A stretch of 64,000 bases of DNA from Streptomyces shenzhenensis (lineage in GTDB: Bacteria > Actinomycetota > Actinomycetes > Streptomycetales > Streptomycetaceae), in contig NZ_PENI01000015.1 of the NCBI RefSeq assembly GCF_003688995.1, forward strand, positions 124,001 to 188,000. The letters are read 5' to 3'. Made by a program: the position numbers and the translations under genes. Shown one piece after another: positions 32,920 to 40,964 of this stretch. Within the stretch, counting starts at the first letter, position 1; the number at the start of each line of letters is the position of its first letter. Under the pieces are notes generated by a model, which had not been told where the DNA came from, made no database searches, and saw only the letters and a list, made by a program, of their open reading frames with translations.

Positions 32920-33714
32920 CTACGCGGGCACGGTGCGCCGGGCGTTGATCGCGACCCACAACGCGACCAGGTCGGCCCCCCGCCACGCCCTACGCCCCCG
33001 CTCGACGTCGACGGGCGCGGGGCACACGGACCCGGTTGAACAGGTCGCCACGGCGGCCCGCGGGTCCCCTCCGCCGTTGTGCACGGTGATCATCCCGCCC
33101 TTGCAGAACGGGCACCGGTCGTCGAGCGTGAGCGTCCGCCCCTCGCGGCCGAGCGCACCCTCGACGCGGCGGCGCGCGGCGCCGGCCACGGCGGCTATCT
33201 GGTCGAGCAGGGGCGCCGGCGTGATCCGGAACAGCTCGCCGTCAAGCTCGGACAGGGCGCGGCCGGCGAGGTAGACGCACGCCCAATGCAGCCCGTGCGC
33301 GCGGGAACCGATGCGGTCGCCGATCCGGTCGGCGTCGTGCCTCCACTCCGCGGCCCGCACGGTGGGCAGGCTCCACAGTCGCGGGTCGTCGCGGTCGACG
33401 GTGCGCTGTACCTGCTCGGCGACGGCGTCGCACATGGCGAACAGGTCGGACTCGACGGCGAGGGCGGCGTCGAGCGCGCGCAGATTCGCCGGCGCGGGGT
33501 GCTCGCGCACGACCAGGGGCAGACGGCCGACGGTCGGCTCGTCGCCGGCGCGGTCGTCCGCGGCGAGCTGGTCGAGGAATCCGCGGCGCTCGTACGGCAT
33601 CCACTCGGCCGGGCGCGGCGGTTCGGATATCGCGGCGAGCAGGTCGCCCCACTGCTCGCGGACGGCGGCGAGGTCGTCGGCGGCCTGCTGGCCCCGGTCG
33701 GTCGGGGTGTTCAT
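32920..33714 (-). CDS. zinc-ribbon hypothetical protein
   Basis: The 264-residue product is mostly helical with a C-terminal zinc-ribbon-like segment (DDRCPFCKGGMITVHNGGG, then CSTGSVCPAP). The N-terminal part has no recognised motif. It is the last gene of the early leftward operon and overlaps the upstream coiled-coil gene by 4 bases (ATGA). A nucleic-acid-related role is plausible but unproven. Confidence 0.6.
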   Translation of the reverse strand: MNTPTDRGQQAADDLAAVREQWGDLLAAISEPPRPAEWMPYERRGFLDQLAADDRAGDEPTVGRLPLVVREHPAPANLRALDAALAVESDLFAMCDAVAEQVQRTVDRDDPRLWSLPTVRAAEWRHDADRIGDRIGSRAHGLHWACVYLAGRALSELDGELFRITPAPLLDQIAAVAGAARRRVEGALGREGRTLTLDDRCPFCKGGMITVHNGGGDPRAAVATCSTGSVCPAPVDVERGRRAWRGADLVALWVAINARRTVPA

Positions 33715-34835
33715 CGGGGCTGCTCCGGGGTGGTGACGAACTGGGCGGCCGGCACGTCGGCGGCGGCCCACTGGCGCATGTAGTCGGCGGCCTCGGCGAC
33801 GGTGAGGGCCTGGCGGCCGGCCTGTACGAGCGGCAACTCGGCGGCCATGGCGGCGCGGTCGGCCTTGCGGTCGCGGCGGGCGGCGAGCCAAGCGGTCCGG
33901 TACCGGGTGGCGCGGTGCTCGGCGTCGAGGATGCGCTCGCCGGAACGCGTGAGCGTCTTCGCTGCGTACTTGGTGAGGTCGCCGAACGGCGTACCGGCCG
34001 GCCGGGCGAGGGCGGCGGCGAGGGCGCGGCGGTGCTGCTCGGCGGCGCGCTCTGATGTGGTGGCGGCCTCCTCGGCGGCGGCGAGGGCGACCTCGTGCTC
34101 GCGCTGCTGCTCGGCGAGGCGGGCCTCGACAGTGTCGGCGCGGTCGAGGATGCGGGCGTGCAGCCGTGCGGCGGCCGGGGACAGGCCGTCGTGTTCGGCG
34201 ACCGCGGCGAGGGCGTCGCCGAGTGTCTGGGCGTTGCGGACGCGGGCGAGGACGGCGAGCACCTGGTCGACGCGGTCGCACGCCCCGCGGTGCCGACGGC
34301 GTACCTCGGCGAGGGTCTGGTCGAGCACGTCGCCGCGGCGCTGCTCGCCCTCGATGCGGTCGCGTGCGGCGGCGAGCTGCTGCTCGGCGGCGGCCCGTTG
34401 GCGTTCGGCCTCGTTGCTGCACTGGTGCGCGGTGCGCGCTATCTCCTCGGCCTGCTCGGCGCGCTGCTTCCACGCGGTGGCGGCACTGTTGGCAAGGTGG
34501 ATGGCGGCGGCGTCGCCCTGCTCCGTGTGCTGCTGCTCGGCGACGGCCTCGACGTGGCGGCGCTCGGCATCGACGGCGCGCTGTTCCAGTTCGCGTATGG
34601 CGGCGTCGGCTGCCTCGCGGTGGCGTTCGAGGGCCTGGGTTGTGCCGGCCATGGCGCGGCGGTTCTCGTCGGCGAGGCGCCGCTCTTGGTATACGTAGTC
34701 GCCGAGTAGAGCGGCCTCGGCAGGCGTCAGCCTGGCGCGGTGAGCGCGGGCGAGCAGGTTCGCGACGATGGCGCGGCGGTCGAGGCGGTCGAGGTTGCGG
34801 CCCTTGGGGGCGCGGGTGGTGGTGCGGGAGCTCAT
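33711..34835 (-). CDS. coiled-coil hypothetical protein
   Basis: The 374-residue product is dominated by long Ala/Glu/Arg-rich coiled coils (about residues 60-260, e.g. REAADAAIRELEQRAVDAERR). A conserved-looking C-terminal region of about 100 residues contains YAAKTLTRSGERILDAEHRAT and LTVAEAADYMRQWAAADVP. No enzymatic motif. Both ends overlap neighbours by 4 bases, so it is made in fixed proportion to them. Could be a structural or DNA-organising early protein. Confidence 0.55.
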   Translation of the reverse strand: MSSRTTTRAPKGRNLDRLDRRAIVANLLARAHRARLTPAEAALLGDYVYQERRLADENRRAMAGTTQALERHREAADAAIRELEQRAVDAERRHVEAVAEQQHTEQGDAAAIHLANSAATAWKQRAEQAEEIARTAHQCSNEAERQRAAAEQQLAAARDRIEGEQRRGDVLDQTLAEVRRRHRGACDRVDQVLAVLARVRNAQTLGDALAAVAEHDGLSPAAARLHARILDRADTVEARLAEQQREHEVALAAAEEAATTSERAAEQHRRALAAALARPAGTPFGDLTKYAAKTLTRSGERILDAEHRATRYRTAWLAARRDRKADRAAMAAELPLVQAGRQALTVAEAADYMRQWAAADVPAAQFVTTPEQPR

Positions 34836-35044
34836 GTGGGCTGCTGCTCCTGGTCGGCGTCGTCGAGGGTGGGGTGAGCGATGGGGGCGGGACGCGGCTG
34901 CTGCGCGAGGGTGAACAGGTCTCCGCCGTGGGCCTGGACGTCGGGCGGCTGCCGGTGTTTCCGCCGGCACTTCGGGCCGTACCCGTCGGGCGAGGGCGCG
35001 GTGAGCGGGCGGCGGCACGCCCGGCACGCCCTGGCAGAGGTCAT
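34832..35044 (-). CDS. DUF6011-like zinc-ribbon protein
   Basis: The 70-residue product starts RACRACRRPLTAPSPDGYGPKC, the CxxC...GYGPxC signature of the DUF6011 family, which is common in actinophages and predicted to bind zinc. The remainder is Pro/Gln-rich. Function unknown. Coupled to both neighbours by 4-base overlaps. Confidence 0.7.
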   Translation of the reverse strand: MTSARACRACRRPLTAPSPDGYGPKCRRKHRQPPDVQAHGGDLFTLAQQPRPAPIAHPTLDDADQEQQPT

Positions 35045-35274
35045 CGGGTGTGCCACAGTCGGCGGTTCTTGCGGCTGCCGTGGTGCGTCGAGTGGCCGAA
35101 CGGCCGGCCGCACTGGGCGCAGCGTGAGGGACGGCGCAGCACGGGCCGGAACCAGTGGCGGGGGGCCATCCACTCGCCGACGGACTCGACGTGCTCGGCC
35201 TGCGGGCGCCCGCACCCCGAGTAGAGGCACGGGGCGCCCGTGTGGTCGGCACGGAACCAGTGGTCGCGGATCAT
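35041..35274 (-). CDS. small double zinc-motif protein
   Basis: The 77-residue product has two similar putative metal sites: HTGAPCLYSGCGRPQAEH near residue 12 and RRPSRCAQCGRPFGHSTHH near residue 48, each with Cys pairs followed by His. HWFRA/HWFRP also recurs. The internal duplication suggests a DNA- or RNA-binding adaptor. Function unknown. Coupled to neighbours. Confidence 0.6.
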   Translation of the reverse strand: MIRDHWFRADHTGAPCLYSGCGRPQAEHVESVGEWMAPRHWFRPVLRRPSRCAQCGRPFGHSTHHGSRKNRRLWHTR

Positions 35275-35357
35275 GCCTGGTCGTCCTCCGGGTACCGGCC
35301 GGGCTCGCTGGACAGGGCCCACGTGATCAGGCGGACGCTGGCGGCGGTGTGGGTCAC
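35271..35357 (-). CDS. 28-residue micro-protein between coupled genes
   Basis: GTG 35357 overlaps the preceding stop (GTGA) and the stop overlaps the next ATG (ATGA), so this 28-codon frame is exactly fitted between two coupled genes. The peptide is VTHTAASVRLITWALSSEPG then RYPEDDQA. The double coupling is the only support; no motif is present. Confidence 0.5.
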   Translation of the reverse strand: MTHTAASVRLITWALSSEPGRYPEDDQA

Positions 35358-36085
35358 GGCTTGGCCTGGTCGGCTGCTGCGCCCTCGGCGAGGGCCTGCT
35401 CGTCGGCGAGGCCGTCGGCGTACGCGGTGACGATCTTCCGGGCGCCCTCGTAGCCGGTGAGCAGGCCGCGGGTCGACCGGGTGAGTCCCCATCGGGTCCG
35501 GGTGGCGCTGTAGTGGGCCTCGACCATGGCGGCGATCTGTCGGGCGTGTGCGGTGAGCAGTATTCGGGCAGTGGCGAGGGCCTGCTCGGGGGTGCAGTCG
35601 TCGGCGGCGGCGAGCAGGATGTCGCGCAGCGTGGCGAGCACCTGGTCGGCCTCGCCGGCGTTGAACGCGAGGGCTTCGCGCACGTCGTCGACGGTGAGCG
35701 TGTCGGGCTCCTCGGCGGCCTGGTCCTGGTGCTCGTCGTCGGTGGCGCTTATGGCGGCGGCGACGTGGTCGAGCAGGGCGTCGAGGCCGGCGGGGCGCGG
35801 CGCCTTCCTCATGCCGCGGGTAAACGCGGGGCCAGCCTCGGCGGCGGCAGCGAGCAGGGCGGCGGCGGGGCCGTCGTGCACGGGGCACGGGCGGCCGGTG
35901 GCGAGGGCGGTCTCGCAACGGCCGGCCGGGCTGTCGAGGTCGGCGGCGATCTGGCGCAGCACGTCGGCGGCGACGGGGCGGGGGAGGTTCGTCGTGATCT
36001 TGGCCAGGCCGTCGTTCGGGACGGCGACGATCAGGCGGTGCGTGTCGAGGGAGGCGACGGCGACGGCGTCGGGAATGCGGGTCAT
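35354..36085 (-). CDS. hypothetical early phage protein
   Basis: The 243-residue product has an N-terminal region of mixed strands (AVASLDTHRLIVAVPNDGLAK), a CETALATGRPCPVHDG segment that could bind metal and a helical C-terminal half (ALATARILLTAHARQIAAMVE). No family recognised. It lies between SSB and the small zinc proteins in the replication region. Confidence 0.55.
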   Translation of the reverse strand: MTRIPDAVAVASLDTHRLIVAVPNDGLAKITTNLPRPVAADVLRQIAADLDSPAGRCETALATGRPCPVHDGPAAALLAAAAEAGPAFTRGMRKAPRPAGLDALLDHVAAAISATDDEHQDQAAEEPDTLTVDDVREALAFNAGEADQVLATLRDILLAAADDCTPEQALATARILLTAHARQIAAMVEAHYSATRTRWGLTRSTRGLLTGYEGARKIVTAYADGLADEQALAEGAAADQAKP

Positions 36086-36174
36086 GGCGTGGGCCCTCCG
36101 GGGTGTCAGTGGTGGGGTGTATTCGCGTGCGGGCGCGCGCATGAGCGGGCCCGCGTCCGGTCGCGGCGAGGGCA

Positions 36175-36699
36175 TCAGAAGGGGGGTTCGTTCACTGCGC
36201 TGCCCCATTGGCCTGCGGCGGTCTGGCCGTTGGCCCACGGGTCGCCCTGCGGGGTTCCGTACGGCTGCTGTGCGCCCTGCTGGCCGTATCCCTGGCTCTG
36301 TGCCTGGCCGTAGCCCTGCTGGCGGTTCTGGGCGCCGTTCTGCTTGGTGACGGCGGCGGTGGCGCGCAGCAGGGACACGGCGACTTCGTCGGCCTGGATC
36401 TCGTACGACGACCGCTTGTTGCCCTCGCGGTCTTCGTACTGGCGCTGCTGGAGTCGGCCGACAACGATTACGCGGTCGCCGCGGCGGATGGATTCGGCGA
36501 CGTGCTCGGCCTGCTGGCGCCACACGGCCACGCTGAGGAACAGCGGGTCGCCGTCCTTCCATTCGTTGGTCTGGCGGTCGAGGGTGCGGGGGGTGTTGGC
36601 CATGCGGAAGTTCGCGACGGCGGCGCCGGACGGGGTGAACTTCAGCTCGGGGTCGGCAACGACGTTGCCGGAAAAGGTGATGACGGTTTCGCCTGCCAT
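36175..36699 (-). CDS. ssb: single-stranded DNA-binding protein
   Basis: The 174-residue product has a complete OB-fold SSB domain (residues 1-115: TVITFSGNVVADPELKFTPSG; NEWKDGDPLFLSVAVWRQQAE; RGDRVIVVGRLQQRQYEDREG). A Gly/Gln/Tyr-rich tail follows, ending in acidic-poor NEPPF, where the terminal PF is the usual partner-binding tip. It protects ssDNA during phage replication and ERF-mediated annealing. The ATG overlaps the HNH gene stop (TAATG). Confidence 0.95.
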   Translation of the reverse strand: MAGETVITFSGNVVADPELKFTPSGAAVANFRMANTPRTLDRQTNEWKDGDPLFLSVAVWRQQAEHVAESIRRGDRVIVVGRLQQRQYEDREGNKRSSYEIQADEVAVSLLRATAAVTKQNGAQNRQQGYGQAQSQGYGQQGAQQPYGTPQGDPWANGQTAAGQWGSAVNEPPF

Positions 36700-37184
36700 T
36701 ACGCGGCGGTCCTCTCGGTGTGGGTGGTGGTGGTCGGGGTGGTCCGTCGGCCACGGGTGCGGGCGCAGACACGGCACTTGCGCATGCCGTTGGGGTGCGA
36801 TGCGGGGTAGCTGATGTGGACGACCGCGGGGTCGGTGAGGTCGTGGCCGTTCACGCACGTAGTGCGGCGGGCGTTGACGGCCGACGGGCCGGTCGAGCGC
36901 AGGACGTTGGTCCGGTGGTCGACGGGTTCGAGGTGGTCGTCGGCGACGCACCGGCGGACGCTGCACAGGTGGTCGAGTTCAAGGCCGACGTCTATCGGGC
37001 CGCGCTTGTGCTCGTAGCCGTAGCGGTGGGCGGAGACGTGGCGGCCGTCAACCCAGAAGCGGCCGTAGCCGTCGCGGTCGAGGCTGGTCTCGGGCCAGAG
37101 CAGGCAGGGCGTCGAAAGGCCGGCGGGGATGGGCCCGGTGGTCGTCTTGGCGGCGAAGCGCTCGGCTGGGCTGGGCCGTTCCAT
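36699..37184 (-). CDS. HNH endonuclease
   Basis: The 161-residue product has an HNH core of the HNH_3 type: GYGRFWVDGRHVSAHRYGYEH, then LELDHLCSVRRCVADDHLEPV and a later zinc-type CVNGHDL...CRVCARTRG. Free-standing HNH enzymes near replication genes are frequent in phages and may be homing nucleases or nicking enzymes. It is the first gene after an operator-like site at 37,253 and is coupled to ssb. Confidence 0.82.
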   Translation of the reverse strand: MERPSPAERFAAKTTTGPIPAGLSTPCLLWPETSLDRDGYGRFWVDGRHVSAHRYGYEHKRGPIDVGLELDHLCSVRRCVADDHLEPVDHRTNVLRSTGPSAVNARRTTCVNGHDLTDPAVVHISYPASHPNGMRKCRVCARTRGRRTTPTTTTHTERTAA

Positions 37185-37252
37185 CGGGATGTGCCTCCGG
37201 GCGGGATGTAGGACGCAGCTTGCGGAAGATTCACGCGCAAGCGGTTGCAATC

Positions 37253-37271
37253 CACTCGTGCGTGAAACGTA
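37253..37271. promoter_or_regulatory. second copy of the immunity operator
   Basis: CACTCGTGCGTGAAACGTA matches the site at 43,296-43,314 (CACTCGTGCATGAAACGTA) at 18 of 19 bases. It lies 69 bases upstream of the HNH start, in one of the few gaps of the early operon. The same repressor may control an internal promoter for HNH-SSB and following genes. Confidence 0.6.
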
Positions 37272-37277
37272 GCACAG

Positions 37278-37311
37278 GGGGGGCACCCTGGGTTTTTGAC
37301 GGTGTGCCCCT
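37278..37311 (-). terminator. imperfect hairpin in the early operon
   Basis: GGGGCAC-type arms around a loop containing five T/A pairs lie between the 37,320 gene stop and the operator copy. It may separate the first early transcript from the HNH-SSB unit. Confidence 0.45.
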
Positions 37312-37319
37312 CCGTGGCG

Positions 37320-37460
37320 CTACGCGGTGGGGCTGAGGGTCCATCCTTCGGCGAGTAGTTCGGCCTCGATGCGGGCGACGACTTCCTCGGCCTGCTCGAC
37401 CTGGTCGCGCTGGGCGTCCTCGATGGCGGCCCGTACAACGGCGATGGCGGCCGGGGTCAT
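37320..37460 (-). CDS. small hypothetical protein
   Basis: The 46-residue product (TPAAIAVVRAAIEDAQRDQVE; EVVARIEAELLAEGWTLSP) is a helical peptide. ATG 37460 overlaps the upstream stop by 4 bases. No function can be assigned. Confidence 0.55.
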   Translation of the reverse strand: MTPAAIAVVRAAIEDAQRDQVEQAEEVVARIEAELLAEGWTLSPTA

Positions 37461-38017
37461 CGCTGGGCCCCGGTGATGTGCCGGGCGCGCTGCCGGTGTT
37501 CGGGCCGGACAATCGTCGGCGGGCTCATCAAGGCGCGGGCGTGCTGGCGGGCTTCTGCGGCGAGGCGGCGTCGGCGGGCGTCGGCCTCGGCCTGCTCGCG
37601 GGCGGCCTGCTCCGCGGCGCGGCGCTCGCCCTCGGCGCGGGCGTCCATCCATGCGAGCCACGTCCGGTGACGGTCCTCGGTGTCCGGCCGGTATCCGGCC
37701 GGGGTCGGCGGGTGGCCGGCGGCGGCGAGCTGCTGCTCGGCGGCGCGCTCGGCGAGCAGGGCGGCGCCGTCGACCTCGCGCACCGTGCGCCACCGGTCCC
37801 AACCTTCGTGCTCCTGGAAGATCACGTATGCGCCCTTGTCGGCAAGCTCGACCACCTTCCGGCGGGCGCGCTTCTTGTCCGACGTCCGGATCACGACCGG
37901 GGCGTCGGGCCGGTGGTCCCAACTGGCCTCGACACGCCACGACGTGACGTTCTTCGTCCGATCGGTGGGCACGGCCTTACGGCGGTGGGTGCGGGCCTGC
38001 TTCGGGGTCGGGCTCAT
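37457..38017 (-). CDS. hypothetical early phage protein
   Basis: The 186-residue product has an N-terminal beta-rich part (NVTSWRVEASWDHRPDAPVVI; GAYVIFQEHEGWDRWRTVREV), reminiscent of small DNA-mimic or binding folds. A charged coiled-coil C-terminal half follows (EGERRAAEQAAREQAEADARR). Coupled to both neighbours by 4-base overlaps. Confidence 0.55.
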   Translation of the reverse strand: MSPTPKQARTHRRKAVPTDRTKNVTSWRVEASWDHRPDAPVVIRTSDKKRARRKVVELADKGAYVIFQEHEGWDRWRTVREVDGAALLAERAAEQQLAAAGHPPTPAGYRPDTEDRHRTWLAWMDARAEGERRAAEQAAREQAEADARRRRLAAEARQHARALMSPPTIVRPEHRQRARHITGAQR

Positions 38018-38736
38018 GCGTGTGCCTCCTGGCGGTTGCGGCGGGCGAGGTACGCCGCGGTGGCGTCCTCGACGCGGCACGGGTGCGGCTTGCTGCTTGC
38101 GCGGTAACGGGTTTGCTGGTTGCGGGGGTTGATGGCGCGGCGACGGCACGGCTCGCCCTCCGGGGCGTTGCACCACGTGCAAGCGACGGTGAGCGGGTCG
38201 GGGGCGTCCTCGCGGGCCAGGCGCTCCCGCTCGGCGCGCTGCGGCCGGTACCGGGCGAGGGCCTGGGCGACGGTGGGCGGCATGTACTCGCCGAGTGCGG
38301 CGAGGCGGCGCTCGACCTCGGCGGCGGCCGGGCCCGCGGTGAGAGCGCGGTGCGTGGTCGGGGCCCGCTGGCCGGACGCGACGGCGAGTCGTTCGCGGCG
38401 CAGGGCAGCGACGTAGGCGTTCCCCGTGTCGTCGTCGGGGTCGATTTCCGGGTGTGCGGTCGGCTCGAACGTGCCCACGTGCCGGGACATGGTGTTGGCC
38501 TTGTGGGCGTGCCACGGGCGGGACACGTCCGACGGCTGGATGCGGTACGGGCTGCGGGCGATGTGGTCGCGGGCGGTGCGGGCGGCGTCCCACCCGTGGG
38601 CGGTCGCCGGTACGTCGCTGAGCAGGTCGCACCACTGGGCGAGGCGGTCGGCGGCGGCGGCCTGGTCGTCGAGGGCGAGCCGGGGGTCGAGCTTGACGAC
38701 GTAGGCGAGCAGGGCGGCGACTTCGCGGGGGGTCAC
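38014..38736 (-). CDS. zinc-finger protein partnered with the replication initiator
   Basis: The 240-residue product has a helical N-terminal half (TPREVAALLAYVVKLDPRLAL; GWDAARTARDHIARSPYRIQP) typical of small phage replication partners. The C-terminal zinc motif is CTWCNAPEGEPCRRR...HPCRVEDA. The GTG start overlaps the initiator stop (GTGA). Immediate coupling to the initiator suggests a helicase-loader-like function, which remains inference. Confidence 0.65.
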   Translation of the reverse strand: MTPREVAALLAYVVKLDPRLALDDQAAAADRLAQWCDLLSDVPATAHGWDAARTARDHIARSPYRIQPSDVSRPWHAHKANTMSRHVGTFEPTAHPEIDPDDDTGNAYVAALRRERLAVASGQRAPTTHRALTAGPAAAEVERRLAALGEYMPPTVAQALARYRPQRAERERLAREDAPDPLTVACTWCNAPEGEPCRRRAINPRNQQTRYRASSKPHPCRVEDATAAYLARRNRQEAHA

Positions 38737-39683
38737 TGCTGGGCCTCCATGGCGGCGAGGGCCTGGGCGAGGTAGTCGGCGGACTGGGCGACGCGGCCGG
38801 ATCCGGTGGTGCCGGGGAACGGGACGACGTTCGAGCCGCGGGCGGGAGCGGCCGGGGCGGCGGCCGGGACGGTGCCGGGCGGTGGGGCGGGCGGTAGGGC
38901 CTGCCACGCCCGCAGGAAGTACCGGGCGTGGGCGACGCCGTTCCGGGCCCGCTGGGCGGCCTGTACGGCGGCGGTGGCGAGCATGTCGGCGCCGCATTTC
39001 TTGATCAGCGCGTCGACGGTGAACCACTCAGCGGGGGTGAGAGTCCACGCGGGGTATATCCGGGCGGCACTGATCTGGTCGACGAGGGGGCGGGCGAAGT
39101 CGGGGATCACGGCGACGTCGTCACGGGCGCGCCTACTCTCTCCTTCATTCATTCGTTCAAATGCTTTAAAGGAAGCCCGCGCGCGCGTAACACGCTCTTC
39201 GGGGTGCTCGTGCCACAGCGCTAGGGGACCGGATTCCGGCCCGGTAGAGGGGCCGAGATTCGGCCCCTTAGCGGCTAGGGGGCCGAAATCCGGCCCCTGG
39301 GTTTCCGGGGCCTGCTCTAGGGGGCCGGATTTCGGCCCGGTAGGGCTTAGGGGGCCGAGATTCGGCCCGGTAGAGGGGCCGGATTCCGGCCCGGTAGCGT
39401 CGGCAGTGCGGGCGTACCCGACGGCTCCGGGGATGACGTACTTCGTTGCGCGGCTGCCTTTGGCGGGCTCCTCCTCGACCAGTTCGCCACTGGCGAGGGC
39501 AGCGTCGACGGCGGCCCGCGCGGTCGAGCGGCCGACGTTCAGGCGGCGCATGAACTCGGCCGTACCCATGCGCGCGGTGGCGTCCGGGCCGGTCGCTGCA
39601 TCGGCGACGGCGAGCAGGACCAGGCGGGCGTTCCCGCGCGATTTCGCGCGGGTCCACACCCAATCCATAGCGTCGAGGGTCAC
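38733..39683 (-). CDS. replication initiator-like protein with winged-helix N-terminus
   Basis: The 316-residue product starts with a winged-helix/HTH domain (AMDWVWTRAKSRGNARLVLLA; MRRLNVGRSTARAAVDAALAS). Residues about 97-160 are an unusual repeat rich in Gly-Pro pairs (TGPESGPSTGPNLGPLSPTG), encoded by the palindromic DNA repeats. A DnaD/DnaB-like helical C-terminal domain follows (YPAWTLTPAEWFTVDALIKKC; AQRARNGVAHARYFLRAWQAL). This layout, with DNA repeats in the middle of the gene, parallels lambda O. It is coupled to a zinc protein gene downstream. Confidence 0.72.
   Translation of the reverse strand: MTLDAMDWVWTRAKSRGNARLVLLAVADAATGPDATARMGTAEFMRRLNVGRSTARAAVDAALASGELVEEEPAKGSRATKYVIPGAVGYARTADATGPESGPSTGPNLGPLSPTGPKSGPLEQAPETQGPDFGPLAAKGPNLGPSTGPESGPLALWHEHPEERVTRARASFKAFERMNEGESRRARDDVAVIPDFARPLVDQISAARIYPAWTLTPAEWFTVDALIKKCGADMLATAAVQAAQRARNGVAHARYFLRAWQALPPAPPPGTVPAAAPAAPARGSNVVPFPGTTGSGRVAQSADYLAQALAAMEAQQ
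39227..39391. repeat. six-palindrome iteron array, candidate prophage replication origin
   Basis: Six 15-bp imperfect palindromes of the form GGCCGRNATTYCGGCC-like (e.g. GGCCGAGATTCGGCC) start at 39227, 39251, 39281, 39323, 39353 and 39377. Start-to-start distances are 24, 30, 42, 30 and 24 bases, a symmetric arrangement. The two central sites are exact reverse complements of each other. The array lies inside the initiator gene, as the lambda origin lies inside gene O. Confidence 0.7.
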
Positions 39684-39776
39684 GGGGGTCGCTCCTGTCG
39701 TGCTGGGGCCCGGGGCGAGAGCGGGGCCTCGCCCCGGGTGGCCGGTTGCTTGTAGTACGTCGTCGGCCGATTTCTG

Positions 39777-39911
39777 TTACACGTGGCGGCGGTGGGTGCG
39801 GGCGGGCTGGTGGTCGTCGCACTTCCAGCCGCACGGGTAGAACCGGGCGGGCCGGGCGTGGCACCGGGGGTTGCCGTGCTCGCAGGACGGCGGCGGCTTG
39901 TCGTCGCTCAC
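39777..39911 (-). CDS. small Cys/His-rich protein
   Basis: The 44-residue product is SCEHGNPRCHARPARFYPCGW then KCDDHQPARTHRRHV. It has four Cys and several His arranged as a likely zinc knuckle. GTG 39911 overlaps the stop of the upstream gene (GTGA), which supports translation. Peptides with ARxARFYPCGWxC recur in Streptomyces phages; function unknown. Confidence 0.65.
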   Translation of the reverse strand: MSDDKPPPSCEHGNPRCHARPARFYPCGWKCDDHQPARTHRRHV

Positions 39912-40288
39912 CAGGGGGCGGCCGTCGCGGCGGTGTGCTCGGCGCGGCCGTGGGCGAGCATGTCGTCGCCGAGCGGCTGCCCGGCCTTGGTGAGCGTGGC
40001 GAGCAGGTCGGCCGGGGTCGGGTCGTCTCCGGCGTCGGCGGCGGCAACGTGGCAGGCGACGGCGAGCCGGGTGTCGGTGTGGGCGTCCTCGGCGGCGAGC
40101 AGGCGGCGGGAGACGGCGAGCAGGGCGCGGGCCAGGCTCAGCGCAGTAGCGCGCGGCGGGATGTCGTTGCTGCGGAGCGTCTTGCGGGCGAGGGCGGCGG
40201 CGTTGGTGACGTCGGCGAACGTCGCCGGGGTGATGCCTCGGGTGTAGTCGTCGAGGTCGTACCGGTCGCGCGGGTGGATCTGGTCCAT
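39908..40288 (-). CDS. hypothetical early phage protein
   Basis: The 126-residue product is helical (YTRGITPATFADVTNAAALAR; ATALSLARALLAVSRRLLAAE). No motif recognised. It lies between the recombination genes and the small zinc peptide in the early operon. Confidence 0.5.
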   Translation of the reverse strand: MDQIHPRDRYDLDDYTRGITPATFADVTNAAALARKTLRSNDIPPRATALSLARALLAVSRRLLAAEDAHTDTRLAVACHVAAADAGDDPTPADLLATLTKAGQPLGDDMLAHGRAEHTAATAAPW

Positions 40289-40346
40289 GGGGATGTCTCC
40301 GGTGTGCGGGCCCGCCCCGTGGGAGGGGCGGGCCGTAGAACGGGGG

Positions 40347-40964
40347 TCAGGCGGCGGGGGCGTCCGCGGCCGGGGCCTCAATCGCGAGGGGCGTGTCGAG
40401 GTCGAGGCGCTGCTCGGCGAGGGCTTCGGCGACCAGCTCGCGGCCGTTGAGCGGCTGCCGTTTGCTGGCGCGGCTGAAGGTCCACCGGTAGTAGCGGGAC
40501 CTGACGGGCTGGATCCGCACGCCGGGTACGTCGTGGATCACTCCGGACATGGGGTCGGCGTACTGCGGAGCGCCGGCCGCGTCGACGGCGGCGAGCACCA
40601 GGTCGCGGAACACCGAGTCGATGACGACTTCGGTCCGGGCCGGAATGATCCGGAAGTCGAAGTGCTCGGCGAAGTTGTCACGCACCCACGCCTCGAACGC
40701 CTCACGGTCGGTCACCTTGGCTTCGGCCGTGCCGCCGACGCGGGTCACGGTGGCGAACTGGGTGTCGTCGTCGAGGGCGACGTCGGACTTCGTGGACTTC
40801 ACGGCCTTGTACTGCTGGTCAAGCAGGCGAGCGGCCTCGCGATTGACGTCCTCGAACAGCTCGTTGGCGGCGTCGAGGCGGGCCTGCATCGCCTGTCGGC
40901 GGCGCAGGACGGCGGCGAGGTACCCGGGGTCGACGGGCTCGGGCTTCTTCTCGACGTCGCTCAC
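40347..40964 (-). CDS. hypothetical protein adjacent to the ERF recombinase
   Basis: The 205-residue product begins with a coiled coil (LAAVLRRRQAMQARLDAANEL; REAARLLDQQYKAVKSTKSDV) followed by an alpha/beta domain (VTDREAFEAWVRDNFAEHFDF; RTEVVIDSVFRDLVLAAVDAA). The arrangement resembles Gam-like or accessory recombination proteins, but I cannot identify a diagnostic motif. The GTG start overlaps the ERF stop by 4 bases, so it probably works with the annealase. Confidence 0.55.
   Translation of the reverse strand: MSDVEKKPEPVDPGYLAAVLRRRQAMQARLDAANELFEDVNREAARLLDQQYKAVKSTKSDVALDDDTQFATVTRVGGTAEAKVTDREAFEAWVRDNFAEHFDFRIIPARTEVVIDSVFRDLVLAAVDAAGAPQYADPMSGVIHDVPGVRIQPVRSRYYRWTFSRASKRQPLNGRELVAEALAEQRLDLDTPLAIEAPAADAPAA

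Noticed and set aside
39222..39400. CRISPR-like interpretation of the repeats in the initiator gene
   Set aside because: Units are palindromes of 15 bp with irregular 24-42 base spacing, all within an open coding frame. There are no unique spacers of constant length and no cas genes.
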